Assembly (NCBI GenBank): GCA_902787375.1
Contig: CADAGD010000005.1
Coordinates: 1 to 55,147 of the forward strand
Length of the DNA stretch: 55,147 nt
Reading direction: 5' to 3'
Source of the DNA: an uncultured Eubacteriales bacterium
GTDB lineage: Bacteria; Bacillota; Clostridia; Christensenellales; CAG-138
The position numbers and the translations under genes are program-made. The notes beneath the pieces were generated by a model that was not told the DNA's origin, did not search any database, and saw nothing but the letters and a program-made list of their open reading frames with translations. Below are positions 1 through 8,637 of this stretch, piece by piece (position 1 is the stretch's first letter; every line of letters begins with the position of its first letter).

Positions 1-677
1 ATCAGCTTTACACACGCCTCAACCAGTGGAGAAAGCCCGTTTTCAATACGCAACATTTCGCCGTCCGGGCCCCTTCCGTAGCTCGGAGGATCCATCAGTA
101 TGCCCTCGTAAAAATGTCCGCGCCTTGCCTCCCTCTGCACGAACTTCATGCAGTCGTCAACAATGAAGCGAACGGGTCTGTCCGATAACCCGCACTCCGA
201 TAGATTGGCTTTTGCCCATTGCACTATGCTCTTGGCGGCGTCAACATGCACCACCTCCGCGCCCTCGGCGGCAAGCGCACAGGACGCGCCTCCGGTATAA
301 GCAAACAGATTCAGCACGCGGAAGGGCTTATCGGGATTGGCGTTCTTGAATCTTCTGACGACCGAACGCATATGATCCCAGTTTACCGCCTGTTCGGGGA
401 AGAGCCCCGTATGCTTAAAGCCCGTGGGACGAACTACGAACGTAAGGTCACGGTAGCTGACGCGCCAGCTTTCGGGAAGCTCATGCGCGTATTCCCAAAA
501 ACCGCCGCCGGAGCTTGAACGGTTGTATTTGGCGTCAATGCCCTTTGTAGACGTGCGCATGGGCCATACCGCCTGCGGGTCGGGACGCAGCAGGGTGACG
601 TTACCCCATCGCTCAAGCTTATCTCCGCCTCCGGCGTCGATTATCTCATAGTCCTTCCATTCGGATGCAATATACAT
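1..677 (-). CDS. Class I SAM-dependent methyltransferase (RlmI/RlmK-like), 3' part cut by the window edge
   Basis: The reading frame starts at an ATG at 677, preceded by GGAGGTATGA, and stays open to the left edge, so the C-terminus is missing. The visible 225 residues include a SAM-binding stretch reading LNLFAYTGGASCALAA at about residues 122-137, then an acidic residue after the next strand (VVHVDAAK), and the motif DPPSYGRG near residue 197, which is typical of rRNA base methyltransferases of the RlmI/RlmK type. The likely role is methylation of 23S rRNA in the cytoplasm, although the exact base cannot be told from sequence. It is the last gene of a minus-strand operon that begins with the lipid kinase at 3472, and lies 38 nt after the CvpA-family gene. 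The family assignment is firm; the substrate is inference. Confidence 0.88.
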   Translation of the reverse strand, partial: MYIASEWKDYEIIDAGGGDKLERWGNVTLLRPDPQAVWPMRTSTKGIDAKYNRSSSGGGFWEYAHELPESWRVSYRDLTFVVRPTGFKHTGLFPEQAVNWDHMRSVVRRFKNANPDKPFRVLNLFAYTGGASCALAAEGAEVVHVDAAKSIVQWAKANLSECGLSDRPVRFIVDDCMKFVQREARRGHFYEGILMDPPSYGRGPDGEMLRIENGLSPLVEACVKL

Positions 678-715
678 TCATACCTCCATACGGTAAATCA
701 AAAGGGGTAAAGCGG

Positions 716-1420
716 TTAAACACCGGGTGTAAGTGCCAATAGGAAATTGGAATAGTAGAAGAAATGCGCCAGCTTGCTGTTTTCCACAAGGTCGGAAATC
801 ATGTCAAACGGCAGTACGGTAAGCACTATCGGGCATATCATAAAGAAAAGGAATATGGCAAGTATGCCGTGTATGAAGCCCGTGCCGATTGCCGCCGGCA
901 GCTCGAATTTCTTGAGAACCGGAAATGGGCTTGCGTAGTTCCACCATCCTATTGCGAACGCGAGCACAGCTCGCAGCGCGATGAACAACAGAAGAAAGAC
1001 CATTATGTTTATGGTGACAAGTACCATCGTCTGATTGAAATAATCTCCGAGAGTGCTGATGTTGCTCTTATCAAATACGGCGTTGGCGACATTGGAGCGT
1101 ATGCGCTCGTCCATGGGAAACGCGACCTCGGAGCGTGAATAAATCTCCTCAAGCTCGGCATTCGAGATTTCCGAGATATTCTTCATGCTGTACTCGACGT
1201 CGTATATGTTCTCGCTGCCCTCGGTATAGTAGAGCATATTGTTTATGAAGGACTCGTTCTGTTCCACACGCAGGGCGATAATAGGCATCATTATGAATGC
1301 GAAAGCAATACATATCATGTAGCAGAGTATATCCAATGCCGTATGCATAAAGCCCTTATAAACGCCGCCCATCACAAACAGGGCAAGCATTGCCAGTATT
1401 ACAAAATCGAGAATATTCAT
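716..1420 (-). CDS. CvpA family membrane protein
   Basis: A protein of 234 residues whose first helix (ILDFVILAMLALFVMGGVYK) has the pattern that opens CvpA-family proteins: an acidic residue followed by a long hydrophobic segment ending in G-x-x-x-G. Further membrane segments lie near residues 30-50, 130-155 and 180-205, and a polar loop occupies about 55-125. CvpA proteins are inner-membrane proteins linked to envelope homeostasis and, in some species, colicin V production; the molecular function is unknown. The start overlaps the stop of the upstream DUF5711 gene by 4 nt (ATGA), so translation is probably coupled. The loop is longer than in typical CvpA, so membership is likely but not certain. 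Confidence 0.7.
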   Translation of the reverse strand: MNILDFVILAMLALFVMGGVYKGFMHTALDILCYMICIAFAFIMMPIIALRVEQNESFINNMLYYTEGSENIYDVEYSMKNISEISNAELEEIYSRSEVAFPMDERIRSNVANAVFDKSNISTLGDYFNQTMVLVTINIMVFLLLFIALRAVLAFAIGWWNYASPFPVLKKFELPAAIGTGFIHGILAIFLFFMICPIVLTVLPFDMISDLVENSKLAHFFYYSNFLLALTPGV

Positions 1421-2556
1421 TTGCCCACCGTAAGGAGAACAGATTCTCCGTTCCTTTCCATAAGAATGTGGTGTTCATCCAGCTTCTTTGATGAGTTGGT
1501 CGCGTTCAGGGGCAGACTCTTTTCCTCAAGCAGGACGCCCTTGCCCGAATAAAGCCCTATGGCGTTCGATGAAATGACGGCAAGATTGCCGTTCGTCAAA
1601 TGACAGCTTACGGCGTCTTCGGGAAGCGTTACCGTGACGGCTGTCTCGTCGGCTACATCCTTCTGTGAAACGGTGAGAAGCCTCAGCGATGATATGTCGG
1701 AGATGGAAGAAACGCATCTCGGCATGAGCAGCAGCAGCGGTGAATCGCCTGCCAATGAAATATCGGCAACCCTGTAGCCATAGAGCAGAATGCGGTATAT
1801 CTCACGGTTGGCGGAGGATGAATAGCGTATGAGTGATTCCGTTCCGACAACGAATACGCTTGAGTTGGTGAAGAATATCCTTTCAACAAGCTGCCCTGAA
1901 ACGGTTATTACGCCCGTTGAACTCATCCTGTCAAGATCAAATGTGGATACGGTGGTGCGCGGAGAACCGCTGTCCGTATCAAGCTCCATTATCCAAAGCG
2001 TCGTACCGGAAGCTTCACTATAGCCGAAATCCACGAGCCTTCCATCCGAGAAATCGAATGACTTCAATAATTGCCCGGCGGAGGTGTATACCGACAATGT
2101 CTCATCCCCGTTAGGATGGCTGTAGCAGACCGCAAGGGTAGAGGAGCCGCATCTGAGAGCGATTATACTGCCGTCTATGCCTATGTCAAAGCCGCCGCCT
2201 ATTATCTGTACGGTGTTTTCGGAATAGACTGCCTTTATGTTGTCCGTGCCGACAAGTCCTTTGGGAGCCGAGCTTCCCGTCAGCGGCTTGGAAAAATCAT
2301 CATCCTCGTCATCGAAGCTCATGAAGTTCATGTTGCCGCCGCGTATGTACATTATTCCGTCTCCTGAGCCGACGGCCATGTCGGAGGGGTTTAATGCAAG
2401 GGATCTTGTCGTCATTTTGATGCCGCAGCTCTTTGCGGTAAAGAATGCCAAAATCGCTATGCCTATGAGCGCGATTAAGCTCACACAGGTAATGACGATG
2501 CGAACGAATGTCTTTTTACGGTCGCGTACTATAAGTTTACGCCTTTTTCTTGCCAT
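1417..2556 (-). CDS. DUF5711-like membrane-anchored protein
   Basis: A 379-residue protein with a basic cytoplasmic N-terminus (MARKRRKLIVRDRKK), one transmembrane helix at about residues 19-41 and a large extracytoplasmic domain. That domain is built of repeated beta-rich segments with many Ser/Thr/Gly turns (for example GSGDGIMYIRGG and LAVCYSHPNGDETLSVY), resembling a beta-propeller. Proteins of this layout in Clostridia are grouped as DUF5711 and have no known biochemical role. It begins 10 nt after the lipid kinase gene and overlaps the CvpA-like gene by 4 nt, so all three are probably co-transcribed and may act together at the envelope. The family name is from recognition of overall layout, not from a search. 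Confidence 0.65.
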   Translation of the reverse strand: MARKRRKLIVRDRKKTFVRIVITCVSLIALIGIAILAFFTAKSCGIKMTTRSLALNPSDMAVGSGDGIMYIRGGNMNFMSFDDEDDDFSKPLTGSSAPKGLVGTDNIKAVYSENTVQIIGGGFDIGIDGSIIALRCGSSTLAVCYSHPNGDETLSVYTSAGQLLKSFDFSDGRLVDFGYSEASGTTLWIMELDTDSGSPRTTVSTFDLDRMSSTGVITVSGQLVERIFFTNSSVFVVGTESLIRYSSSANREIYRILLYGYRVADISLAGDSPLLLLMPRCVSSISDISSLRLLTVSQKDVADETAVTVTLPEDAVSCHLTNGNLAVISSNAIGLYSGKGVLLEEKSLPLNATNSSKKLDEHHILMERNGESVLLTVGK

Positions 2557-2566
2557 TTAAGTCCTC

Positions 2567-3472
2567 TTATTGAAAACTGATTTGTTGTTGCCGCTGTGCT
2601 TTGGGGAGCATTACTGTAAGTGCGCCCGGCAATACGCGGAATGTTACCGGCGTATATTGCCCCAGCTCACCGTCAAGCTGCATCGGAGTGCGTTCACAAT
2701 CCACGGTTACTTCCGCAGCACGGAAATATCTGACGCAGCTTTTGTTTATATGCCTGCCCTTTATGAAAGAGGGCAGAAGACGGAGAAGCTTGAAAACACC
2801 CACGCGCTTGACTACACATACATCGAACAGACCGTCGTCTGCCTTGGCTTCAGGCAGCGCAGCCATGCCGCCCCCAAAATGAGAACCGTTGCCGACCGCG
2901 CAGATTGTAATGTCATCTGAGAAGCTTTCACCGTCGGCTGTTATTGTGACCGATACATGCCTGAGATGAACGAGCGACCTGATAATGCCCATAAGGTATG
3001 GGAGCATACCGTGAAAGCGGGCTTTATACCGTTCGGTGTTTATAACGACATCCACATCAAAGCCTATGCCGCCGACATTCGTAAAAGGCTTGTCGTTTGC
3101 CATGCCTATATCGACGGGGGAAGGGACGCCGCCAAGAAGCATTTCCGCCACAGCTTCAGGCTCTGTCGGCAGCTTCAGAACCCTCGCAAAATCATTGCCC
3201 GTTCCGAATGGGCATATCCCCATTATCACGTCGGACTTGGTGTAAAGACAGGACGCTGTTTCGCTTATTGTGCCATCCCCGCCCACAGCGACTATGAAGC
3301 GTTCTCCGCTCAGGTAGGCGGCCTCTGCAAGCTCACCTGCCTGACCCGCGTGTGACGTGAAAACATACCCGAAGTCAATCGAACGCGATCTAAGATAATC
3401 GGCTATAGCTTCAAACGCTTCAACTGCCTTTTTGCCGCCGGCAACGGGGTTTACTATAAAATACGGTCTCAT
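2567..3472 (-). CDS. Diacylglycerol kinase-family lipid kinase (YegS/BmrU type)
   Basis: From the ATG at 3472 the protein is 301 residues, the usual size of this family. It opens with MRPYFIVNPVAGGKKA, the nucleotide-site NP-x-A/S-G-G/K motif, and carries the G-G-D-G-T motif (VAVGGDGTISE) near residue 60, followed by GICPFGTGNDFARVL, all hallmarks of diacylglycerol/sphingosine kinase catalytic domains. It probably phosphorylates a membrane lipid such as diacylglycerol or undecaprenol at the inner leaflet. Earlier in-frame ATGs at 3508 and 3640 exist, but only the 3472 ATG has a purine-rich GGAGTGG sequence upstream and begins at the conserved family N-terminus. It is the first gene of the operon that runs to the left edge. 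Confidence 0.88.
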   Translation of the reverse strand: MRPYFIVNPVAGGKKAVEAFEAIADYLRSRSIDFGYVFTSHAGQAGELAEAAYLSGERFIVAVGGDGTISETASCLYTKSDVIMGICPFGTGNDFARVLKLPTEPEAVAEMLLGGVPSPVDIGMANDKPFTNVGGIGFDVDVVINTERYKARFHGMLPYLMGIIRSLVHLRHVSVTITADGESFSDDITICAVGNGSHFGGGMAALPEAKADDGLFDVCVVKRVGVFKLLRLLPSFIKGRHINKSCVRYFRAAEVTVDCERTPMQLDGELGQYTPVTFRVLPGALTVMLPKAQRQQQISFQ

Positions 3473-3622
3473 AATACTAGAGTCCACTCCAATACCATTC
3501 AAATCCATTCTATATGATACAACATTTTGCACCAAATGTACAGCGTTTTTGAACTGCGGGAGAAGAATTTTTTGCGGATAAAGGCAAATGGATATTTTGA
3601 AATGCCGATGATAAAGCATGAT

Positions 3623-3674
3623 AATAAAAAAGCTTCTCAAAACGGCAAGCTGTGCAATGCTGCTTTGAGAAGCC
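3623..3674 (-). terminator. Intrinsic terminator of the LRR-dockerin gene
   Basis: On the minus strand GCTTCTCAAA pairs with TTTGAGAAGC across a 23-nt loop and is followed by six T residues. It lies about 65 nt after the stop codon at 3739 and separates this gene from the lipid kinase operon. Confidence 0.8.
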
Positions 3675-3738
3675 GATATTAAAGTTCTGTAACTGTTTTC
3701 AACTGAAAAAATTTATACTTTTATTGCAAAATATTGAG

Positions 3739-6015
3739 TTAGTTCTCCTCGCCGAGGATAAGACTGTAGATCGCCGTAATATCGGCTACAGTCAGGGCTC
3801 CATCACTGTTTGCATCGGCATTTGCAAGCCCTTGCTCGGTAACATTGAGAGTTTCGTTGTTTAGAAGATAATAATAAAGCAGCGTTATATCGGCAAAACT
3901 CAAAACACCGTCGTCATCAAAGTCGCCGAGGACGGTGGGCTTTAAGGCAAATCTTGCAACAAAAGCCTTTTCGGTTGTGCTGCCAATATTCCACTTTGCA
4001 TCGGATGAAAGCAATTCTCCGCCTGTGCTGTACCATCCGATGAAAACGCCATCTTCATTGGGAACAGCCTGAACATACTCGCCGCTGAGATTTGTGTATC
4101 CGACGTATCCGTTTCCAACGGCATTTACAGTATTCCGCTTAATAGCAGAAGTTTTGCTCAAGTCTATTGATGTAAGATTGTTGAACGTACATGAAAGACT
4201 TTGCAAAGCGGTAAGCATACTGATGTCCAATGTGGTCAGGTCGTTGTTGGTTACATCAAGATATGTCATTCCCGATGAGTCGCTCAGGTCAAGCTCGTGG
4301 ATATTGTTTGAAGCGCATTCCAAGTCCCAGAGCTTAGCGCAATCTGTAAGGATGAGAGTTTCAATGCTGTTCTTTGAGCAGTCAACATATGTAAGCTCCG
4401 AGCATCCTGTCAGATCAAGCTCGGAAATATTGTTTGAGTTGCAGACACAACTGTAGAGCTTTACACAGCCGTTTAGATTTAGAGTTTCAATACTGTTTGA
4501 TGAGCAGGTGAGATCACTTATCGAGCTGCATCCGCTCAAGTCAAGTTCGGTAAGATTGTTTAAAGTGCAGTTAAGCTTTTCAAGTGCAGTACATCCGCTG
4601 AGATTTATCTCGGCAAGCTTATTCCATCCAAGATAAACTATCTTCAACTCGCTGCAATCCGAAACATCGAAAGTACCAATACAATTCTTTGAGGTTACTG
4701 ACACTTTTGAAATTCTTTTTTCACCGTTTACTTCTACCCATGTAAAGCCGGGACCCCATGTTGTCGGGTCGTTTGGGTTGTAGTTGCTTGTGACTTTTTT
4801 GCCGTTTTTAATTCCGCTGTTGTCAACTTGCTCAAGGGATGTGACAAGCTTTTGATAGTCGTTCTCATTATAGCCTGCTGGAGTATCGTAGCTTATGTTG
4901 CCGTCGTCGAATCTGCCGATGAAAACCTTTTCCGTTTTGCTGGTTAAGCGCCATTCCATACTTGTGGAGAGCAATTCATCGTTTTGATTATACCAGCCGA
5001 TAAAGCTGTGACCGGCTATCGGAGTTGCGACCAAATACTCGGAAGATGACTTTTTATATCCGACATAGCCATAGCCCTCCGCCTGTACGAGATTTCTCGG
5101 AAGGCTCGGATTGTTGCTCATATCTATTTCAGTAAGTCGGTTGTTATCGCATACGAACTCGCTTATTGAGGGATTGCTTCCGATATCAATCGAGGTCAGC
5201 ATGTTTGAATAGCATGAGAAATACTTTAGCACAGGGCATCCGCTGACATCAAGTGAAGCTAAATTGTTGGAGTAGCAATACAGATATTTAAGCGAAGGAA
5301 GATTTCCCAACTGTATCTCGGTCAGATTGTTCCTGTAACAGTAAAGGGTTGCGAGCAAAGTGCAGTTTCTTACATCAAGAGTTGTCAGGTTATTATCTGA
5401 GCAGTCCAGCTTTGTGAGCGCGGTACATGAGCTGACGTCGAGTGCCGAGATGCTGTTTGTATAGCATTTGAGAATTGATAATTCAGGACAGCAGCTTACG
5501 TCAATCGAGTCAAGATTGTTGGAATTGCACCATAGATTTTGAAGTGAAACGGTTCCGCTTAAATTGATTGCGGATATTTCGTTAAGAGTGCAGTAAAGCT
5601 TTGTCATCTCGCCGCAATTCTGAACATTGACCTCGGTTATTGAGTTGGAATTGCAGTTCAGCTCGGTGAGCTTGGCGCATTCGGATAAATCCAGGCTGCC
5701 GCAAAGCTGCATTGACGAAGCTGTTATAGAGGTGACTCTTTTCTCACCATCAAAATCCTGCCAAGTAATGCAGCTTCCCCAGGTTTCAGGATCGGCAGGA
5801 TCATAAGTCCCGCTTAGTTTTGTTCCGTTTTTCACCTCGTTTTCATCGCTTTGCTCAAGGAAGGCAAGAATCTTCTGATAGTCGTTTTCGTTGTAACCGC
5901 TCGGTGTGGCATATACCTGCGATACACCTTCAAGAGCTGCCGCCGGGATTGCCGATTCGACATTCAAGAAGGCAAACATTACTGCGAGGATAGCAGCATA
6001 AATACGTTTTTTCAT
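3739..6015 (-). CDS. Secreted Cys-rich leucine-rich-repeat protein with C-terminal type I dockerin
   Basis: A 758-residue exported protein: a signal peptide (MKKRIYAAILAVMFAFLNVE, cleavage probably after the AAA near residue 27), then two similar halves. Each half opens with a conserved module (GYNENDYQKIL.., about 42-110 and 385-450), continues with 21-residue leucine-rich repeats of the form LxxLxCxxNxLxxLDLSxC (about ten in the first half), and ends with a beta-grasp-like InlB-B/Flg_new-type segment (YVGY...FIGWY...FIGRF). The last 65 residues hold two calcium-binding loops (GDFDDDGVLSFADI and ADANSDGALTVADI), a type I dockerin, so the protein is probably mounted on a cohesin-bearing scaffold at the cell surface. 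No enzyme domain is visible; ligand binding or adhesion is inferred. The start is supported by GAGG upstream. The first 21 residues resemble those of the gene starting at 55,084. Confidence 0.85.
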   Translation of the reverse strand: MKKRIYAAILAVMFAFLNVESAIPAAALEGVSQVYATPSGYNENDYQKILAFLEQSDENEVKNGTKLSGTYDPADPETWGSCITWQDFDGEKRVTSITASSMQLCGSLDLSECAKLTELNCNSNSITEVNVQNCGEMTKLYCTLNEISAINLSGTVSLQNLWCNSNNLDSIDVSCCPELSILKCYTNSISALDVSSCTALTKLDCSDNNLTTLDVRNCTLLATLYCYRNNLTEIQLGNLPSLKYLYCYSNNLASLDVSGCPVLKYFSCYSNMLTSIDIGSNPSISEFVCDNNRLTEIDMSNNPSLPRNLVQAEGYGYVGYKKSSSEYLVATPIAGHSFIGWYNQNDELLSTSMEWRLTSKTEKVFIGRFDDGNISYDTPAGYNENDYQKLVTSLEQVDNSGIKNGKKVTSNYNPNDPTTWGPGFTWVEVNGEKRISKVSVTSKNCIGTFDVSDCSELKIVYLGWNKLAEINLSGCTALEKLNCTLNNLTELDLSGCSSISDLTCSSNSIETLNLNGCVKLYSCVCNSNNISELDLTGCSELTYVDCSKNSIETLILTDCAKLWDLECASNNIHELDLSDSSGMTYLDVTNNDLTTLDISMLTALQSLSCTFNNLTSIDLSKTSAIKRNTVNAVGNGYVGYTNLSGEYVQAVPNEDGVFIGWYSTGGELLSSDAKWNIGSTTEKAFVARFALKPTVLGDFDDDGVLSFADITLLYYYLLNNETLNVTEQGLANADANSDGALTVADITAIYSLILGEEN

Positions 6016-6099
6016 AATGTTTACCTCATTTTTCTTGTTTGATTTTTGATTTGTTTGATTGTGTTTTCGGACGGTGAAACATACAACTCCACTATAAAC

Positions 6100-6128
6100 A
6101 GTATATATCGTTGGCGGGCTCTTGTCAA
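6100..6128 (-). promoter_or_regulatory. Housekeeping-type promoter of the LRR-dockerin gene
   Basis: Read on the minus strand: TTGACA (6123-6128), 17-nt spacer, TATACT (6100-6105). It precedes the start codon by about 85 nt. Confidence 0.75.
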
Positions 6129-6218
6129 GACGTTTTATACGGTTTTTCCATCAGGATTGAAAACATTTACATGGGCGGTCAAAAACAGGGAGCGCATCAC
6201 AACCTATTTGCATTGCGC

Positions 6219-6992
6219 TCACACAAATTTTCTCATCTGACCGAGAGCATGTTTTTCGAGCCTTGAAACCTGTGCCTGACTGATGCCTATCTCACTTGCG
6301 ACTTCGGTCTGGGTACGTCCGAGGAAGAAACGAAGCTCTATAATACGGCGTTCACGTTCGGGAAGATGATCCATACCGGAGCGCAGCGCGACGGAGTTGA
6401 GCCAGTTTTCCTCAGAGGCTTTTTCATCCTTGACCTGATCCACTATAAAAACGGCGTCGCCGTCGTCGCGGAATATGGGTTCATTGAGCGAAACGGGATC
6501 CGCAATGGCGTCCAGAGCGAACACGACGTCTTCTTCGGGGACGTTGAGAGCTTTGGCTATCTCGGCTATTGTGGGTTCGCGTCCAAGCTCATACTCAAGA
6601 CTTGCTCTTTCCCGCAGGGCGTGGTAGGCGGTATCCCTTATCGAGCGGGAAACGCGCATACTGCTGTTGTCACGCAGATAACGGCGCACCTCTCCTATTA
6701 TCATGGGAACGGCATAGGTGGAGAACCTTACGCCGTGCGATGTGTCAAAATTATCTATTGCCTTTATAAGGCCAATGCAGCCTATCTGGAAAAGGTCGTC
6801 GGGCGGCTCGCCACGTCCTGAAAACCTCTGAATGACGGAAAGCACAAGCCGAAGATTTCCTTCTATAAATTCCTCACGCGCAGTATTATCCCCGCAGGAT
6901 ATACGCGAAAGCAGTTCCTCACTCCGTTTCGAGTCCATCCTCGGCAGCTTTCCCGTGTTTATACCGCATATCTCAACCTTTCCCGATGCCAT
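6219..6992 (-). CDS. sigG: Sporulation RNA polymerase sigma factor SigG
   Basis: A 257-residue sigma-70 family factor. The N-terminal stretch KVEICGINTGKLP is diagnostic of forespore sigma-G, and is followed by region 2 (DDLFQIGCIGLIKAIDNFD, FSTYAVPMIIGEVRRYLRD), region 3 (EYELGREPTIAEIAKAL) and region 4 with a helix-turn-helix (RTQTEVASEIGISQAQVSRL). It should drive late forespore genes after engulfment, such as spore DNA-protection and germination genes. In many Firmicutes sigG follows spoIIGA-sigE; here it stands alone, which is common in some gut Clostridia lineages. The start at 6992 fits an upstream GGAGG, and a forespore-type promoter lies at 7040-7069. This is direct evidence that the organism encodes an endospore programme. 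Confidence 0.95.
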   Translation of the reverse strand: MASGKVEICGINTGKLPRMDSKRSEELLSRISCGDNTAREEFIEGNLRLVLSVIQRFSGRGEPPDDLFQIGCIGLIKAIDNFDTSHGVRFSTYAVPMIIGEVRRYLRDNSSMRVSRSIRDTAYHALRERASLEYELGREPTIAEIAKALNVPEEDVVFALDAIADPVSLNEPIFRDDGDAVFIVDQVKDEKASEENWLNSVALRSGMDHLPERERRIIELRFFLGRTQTEVASEIGISQAQVSRLEKHALGQMRKFV

Positions 6993-7039
6993 GGTTCAAT
7001 TACCTCCGTTCGGAGCGGTTTGAACCGCCCGCGTACTAT

Positions 7040-7069
7040 AATTCTTCCCATGGCATAAGGAGGGTATTC
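7040..7069 (-). promoter_or_regulatory. Putative sigma-F/sigma-G type promoter of sigG
   Basis: On the minus strand GAATA (7065-7069) is separated by 15 nt from GGGAAGAATT (7040-7049). This closely matches the known forespore consensus (G-Y/M-A-T-A with 15 nt to GG-N2-A-N-A-H-T-R), with a mismatch at the last base. It is the expected place for sigma-F activation and sigma-G autoregulation of sigG. Confidence 0.5.
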
Positions 7070-7091
7070 AGTTGAGATTATGAAAAAAAGA

Positions 7092-7119
7092 TTGAAATTG
7101 CGGAGGATTTGTTTATCAT
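7092..7119 (+). promoter_or_regulatory. Promoter facing the candidate ncRNA
   Basis: TTGAAA (7092-7097), 16-nt spacer, TATCAT (7114-7119) on the plus strand, pointing into a GC-rich region with no plausible ORF. Predicted transcription start near 7126. Confidence 0.5.
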
Positions 7120-7125
7120 ACTAAT

Positions 7126-7327
7126 AGCTGATTAATGCAAACAAGCTCCCAAGTGATGAACCTGCGACCAACGGGAGCCGCGGAACCTTGATAGACCAAG
7201 CGTGTTTTAACGTCCCCGCGAGGCATGTCCTTGTCGGAAGAAATTCAACAAACCTATGGGTGTTCATGCTCGGTCTGTGCCAAGCCATTTGGCATGGATG
7301 TTCTCGATATTATGAGGAATACCTCAT
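7126..7327 (+). ncRNA. Candidate structured non-coding RNA, family unassigned
   Basis: This 200-nt stretch between divergent sigG and the end of mtaD has no credible ORF but is rich in dyads: GCTCCC/GGGAGC around 7143-7178, TGCCAA/TTGGCA around 7278-7295, ATGAGG/CCTCAT at about 7312-7326, and a possible long-range pairing ATGAAC/GTTCAT. It follows a good promoter. The size (about 200 nt) and the string CATGCTCGGTC near 7267, which as I recall also occurs in E. coli 6S RNA, suggest a 6S RNA; the raiA-motif RNA of Firmicutes is another possibility. I see no U-rich terminator on the plus strand, so the 3' end and even the strand are uncertain. Confidence 0.45.
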
Positions 7328-7329
7328 GG

Positions 7330-8637
7330 TTATCCGAGATTAGTCCGATTTAAAACTACGGGTACGGCAAATTCCCGCACATCGCGCATCACCTGCCGGA
7401 CGTCAATGCTCGTCCATTCGCCGCCGCGATACAGAACCTTTCCGCCGACCATTGTCAGCTCGACGTCCGAACCGCGGGCGGAGTACACGACGGTCGAGAT
7501 AGGATCGTACATGGGGAACAGATGGGGAGCGGAGGTGTCTATCATTATCATATCGGCGGATAAGCCGACCGCAATGCGGCCCGTTTCGTCCTCGCGTCCC
7601 TGAGCCTTTGCGCCGTTCACGGTTGCAAGCTTTAACGCCTCATATGCGGTTATGTTGGAAGGATCGAGAGTGGAACCCTTGGCAAGCAGCGCGGCAAGCT
7701 TTATCTCCTCGAAAAGGTCGAGGGAGTTATTTGAGCATGCGCCGTCGGTTCCGAGACACACGTTGACACCGGCTTTGAGCATTGCGCTTATGTTTGCTAT
7801 ACCGCTGCCGAGCTTGAGGTTTGACACGGGACAATGCGCGACCGACGCTCCGTGCGCCGCCAATATCGCCATATCGTTTTCCTCAAGCCATACTCCGTGC
7901 GCGGCAAGTACCCTTGTATCCAATATGCCGTTTTTTTCAAAAGCGGCGGTTGCCGTCATGCCGTGACGCTGTTTTGCCTGTTCATGCTCCAAGCTTGTTT
8001 CGGAAAGATGTATGTGGGTTATCGCTCCGCTTGCCGCCGCTATTTCGTGAGCGAGCTTCCACACATGGGGCGGGGAGGTATACTCCGCGTGAATGCCCAC
8101 ATCGGCTCTGATGAGTCCGTTTGCTCCATAATAGTCAAGCAGCTCATATGTTTCCGCGACGGCACGGTCGCTGTTGAAGTCATAATCATCCCCAAGAGCC
8201 AGAACGGCATTGCAGAGATTTGCCCTCATTCCGACATTCTTGACCGCATCAGCCACAGCGGGCTGGCAAAAATACATATCCGAGAACGAGGTCGTGCCGG
8301 TTCTCAGCATCTCCGCCATGCCGAGCATCGCGCCGGATACGATGGCTCTTTCATCGAGCCTTGCCTCGACGGGAAAGACCTTTTCATACAGCCATTGCTT
8401 GAGCGGATAATCGTCGGCGTATCCGCGCATTATGCACATTGCCGTGTGAGCATGAGCGTTTATAAGTCCGGGCATGACGATATGACCGTGCGCGTCCACA
8501 ACCTCCGAAGCTTCGGGAGGCTCGGAGCCTATATAAGCTATGAGTCCGTCCTTTATGCCTATGGAGGCGTTGTATATAACGAGGTTGTCCTCCGTCATCG
8601 GTATAAGTGTTGCGTTTTTTATTACTGCGTCAAGCAT
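7330..8637 (-). CDS. mtaD: 5'-methylthioadenosine/S-adenosylhomocysteine deaminase
   Basis: A 435-residue amidohydrolase-superfamily enzyme, full length. Metal-binding residues are visible: the H-x-H of GLINAHAHTAMCIMRG (about residues 58-73), a conserved His in GIHAEYTSP, a His in HIHLSET, and the Asp of CLGTDGACSNNSLDL. The family converts methylthioadenosine, S-adenosylhomocysteine or adenosine to the inosine forms in the cytoplasm, using Zn or Fe. Its start overlaps the end of the purine nucleoside phosphorylase gene by 8 nt, so it is the last gene of the ahcY operon. With the phosphorylase and MtnA next to it, the likely main route is MTA to methylthioinosine. Substrate preference is inferred from this context. 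Confidence 0.9.
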   Translation of the reverse strand: MLDAVIKNATLIPMTEDNLVIYNASIGIKDGLIAYIGSEPPEASEVVDAHGHIVMPGLINAHAHTAMCIMRGYADDYPLKQWLYEKVFPVEARLDERAIVSGAMLGMAEMLRTGTTSFSDMYFCQPAVADAVKNVGMRANLCNAVLALGDDYDFNSDRAVAETYELLDYYGANGLIRADVGIHAEYTSPPHVWKLAHEIAAASGAITHIHLSETSLEHEQAKQRHGMTATAAFEKNGILDTRVLAAHGVWLEENDMAILAAHGASVAHCPVSNLKLGSGIANISAMLKAGVNVCLGTDGACSNNSLDLFEEIKLAALLAKGSTLDPSNITAYEALKLATVNGAKAQGREDETGRIAVGLSADMIMIDTSAPHLFPMYDPISTVVYSARGSDVELTMVGGKVLYRGGEWTSIDVRQVMRDVREFAVPVVLNRTNLG

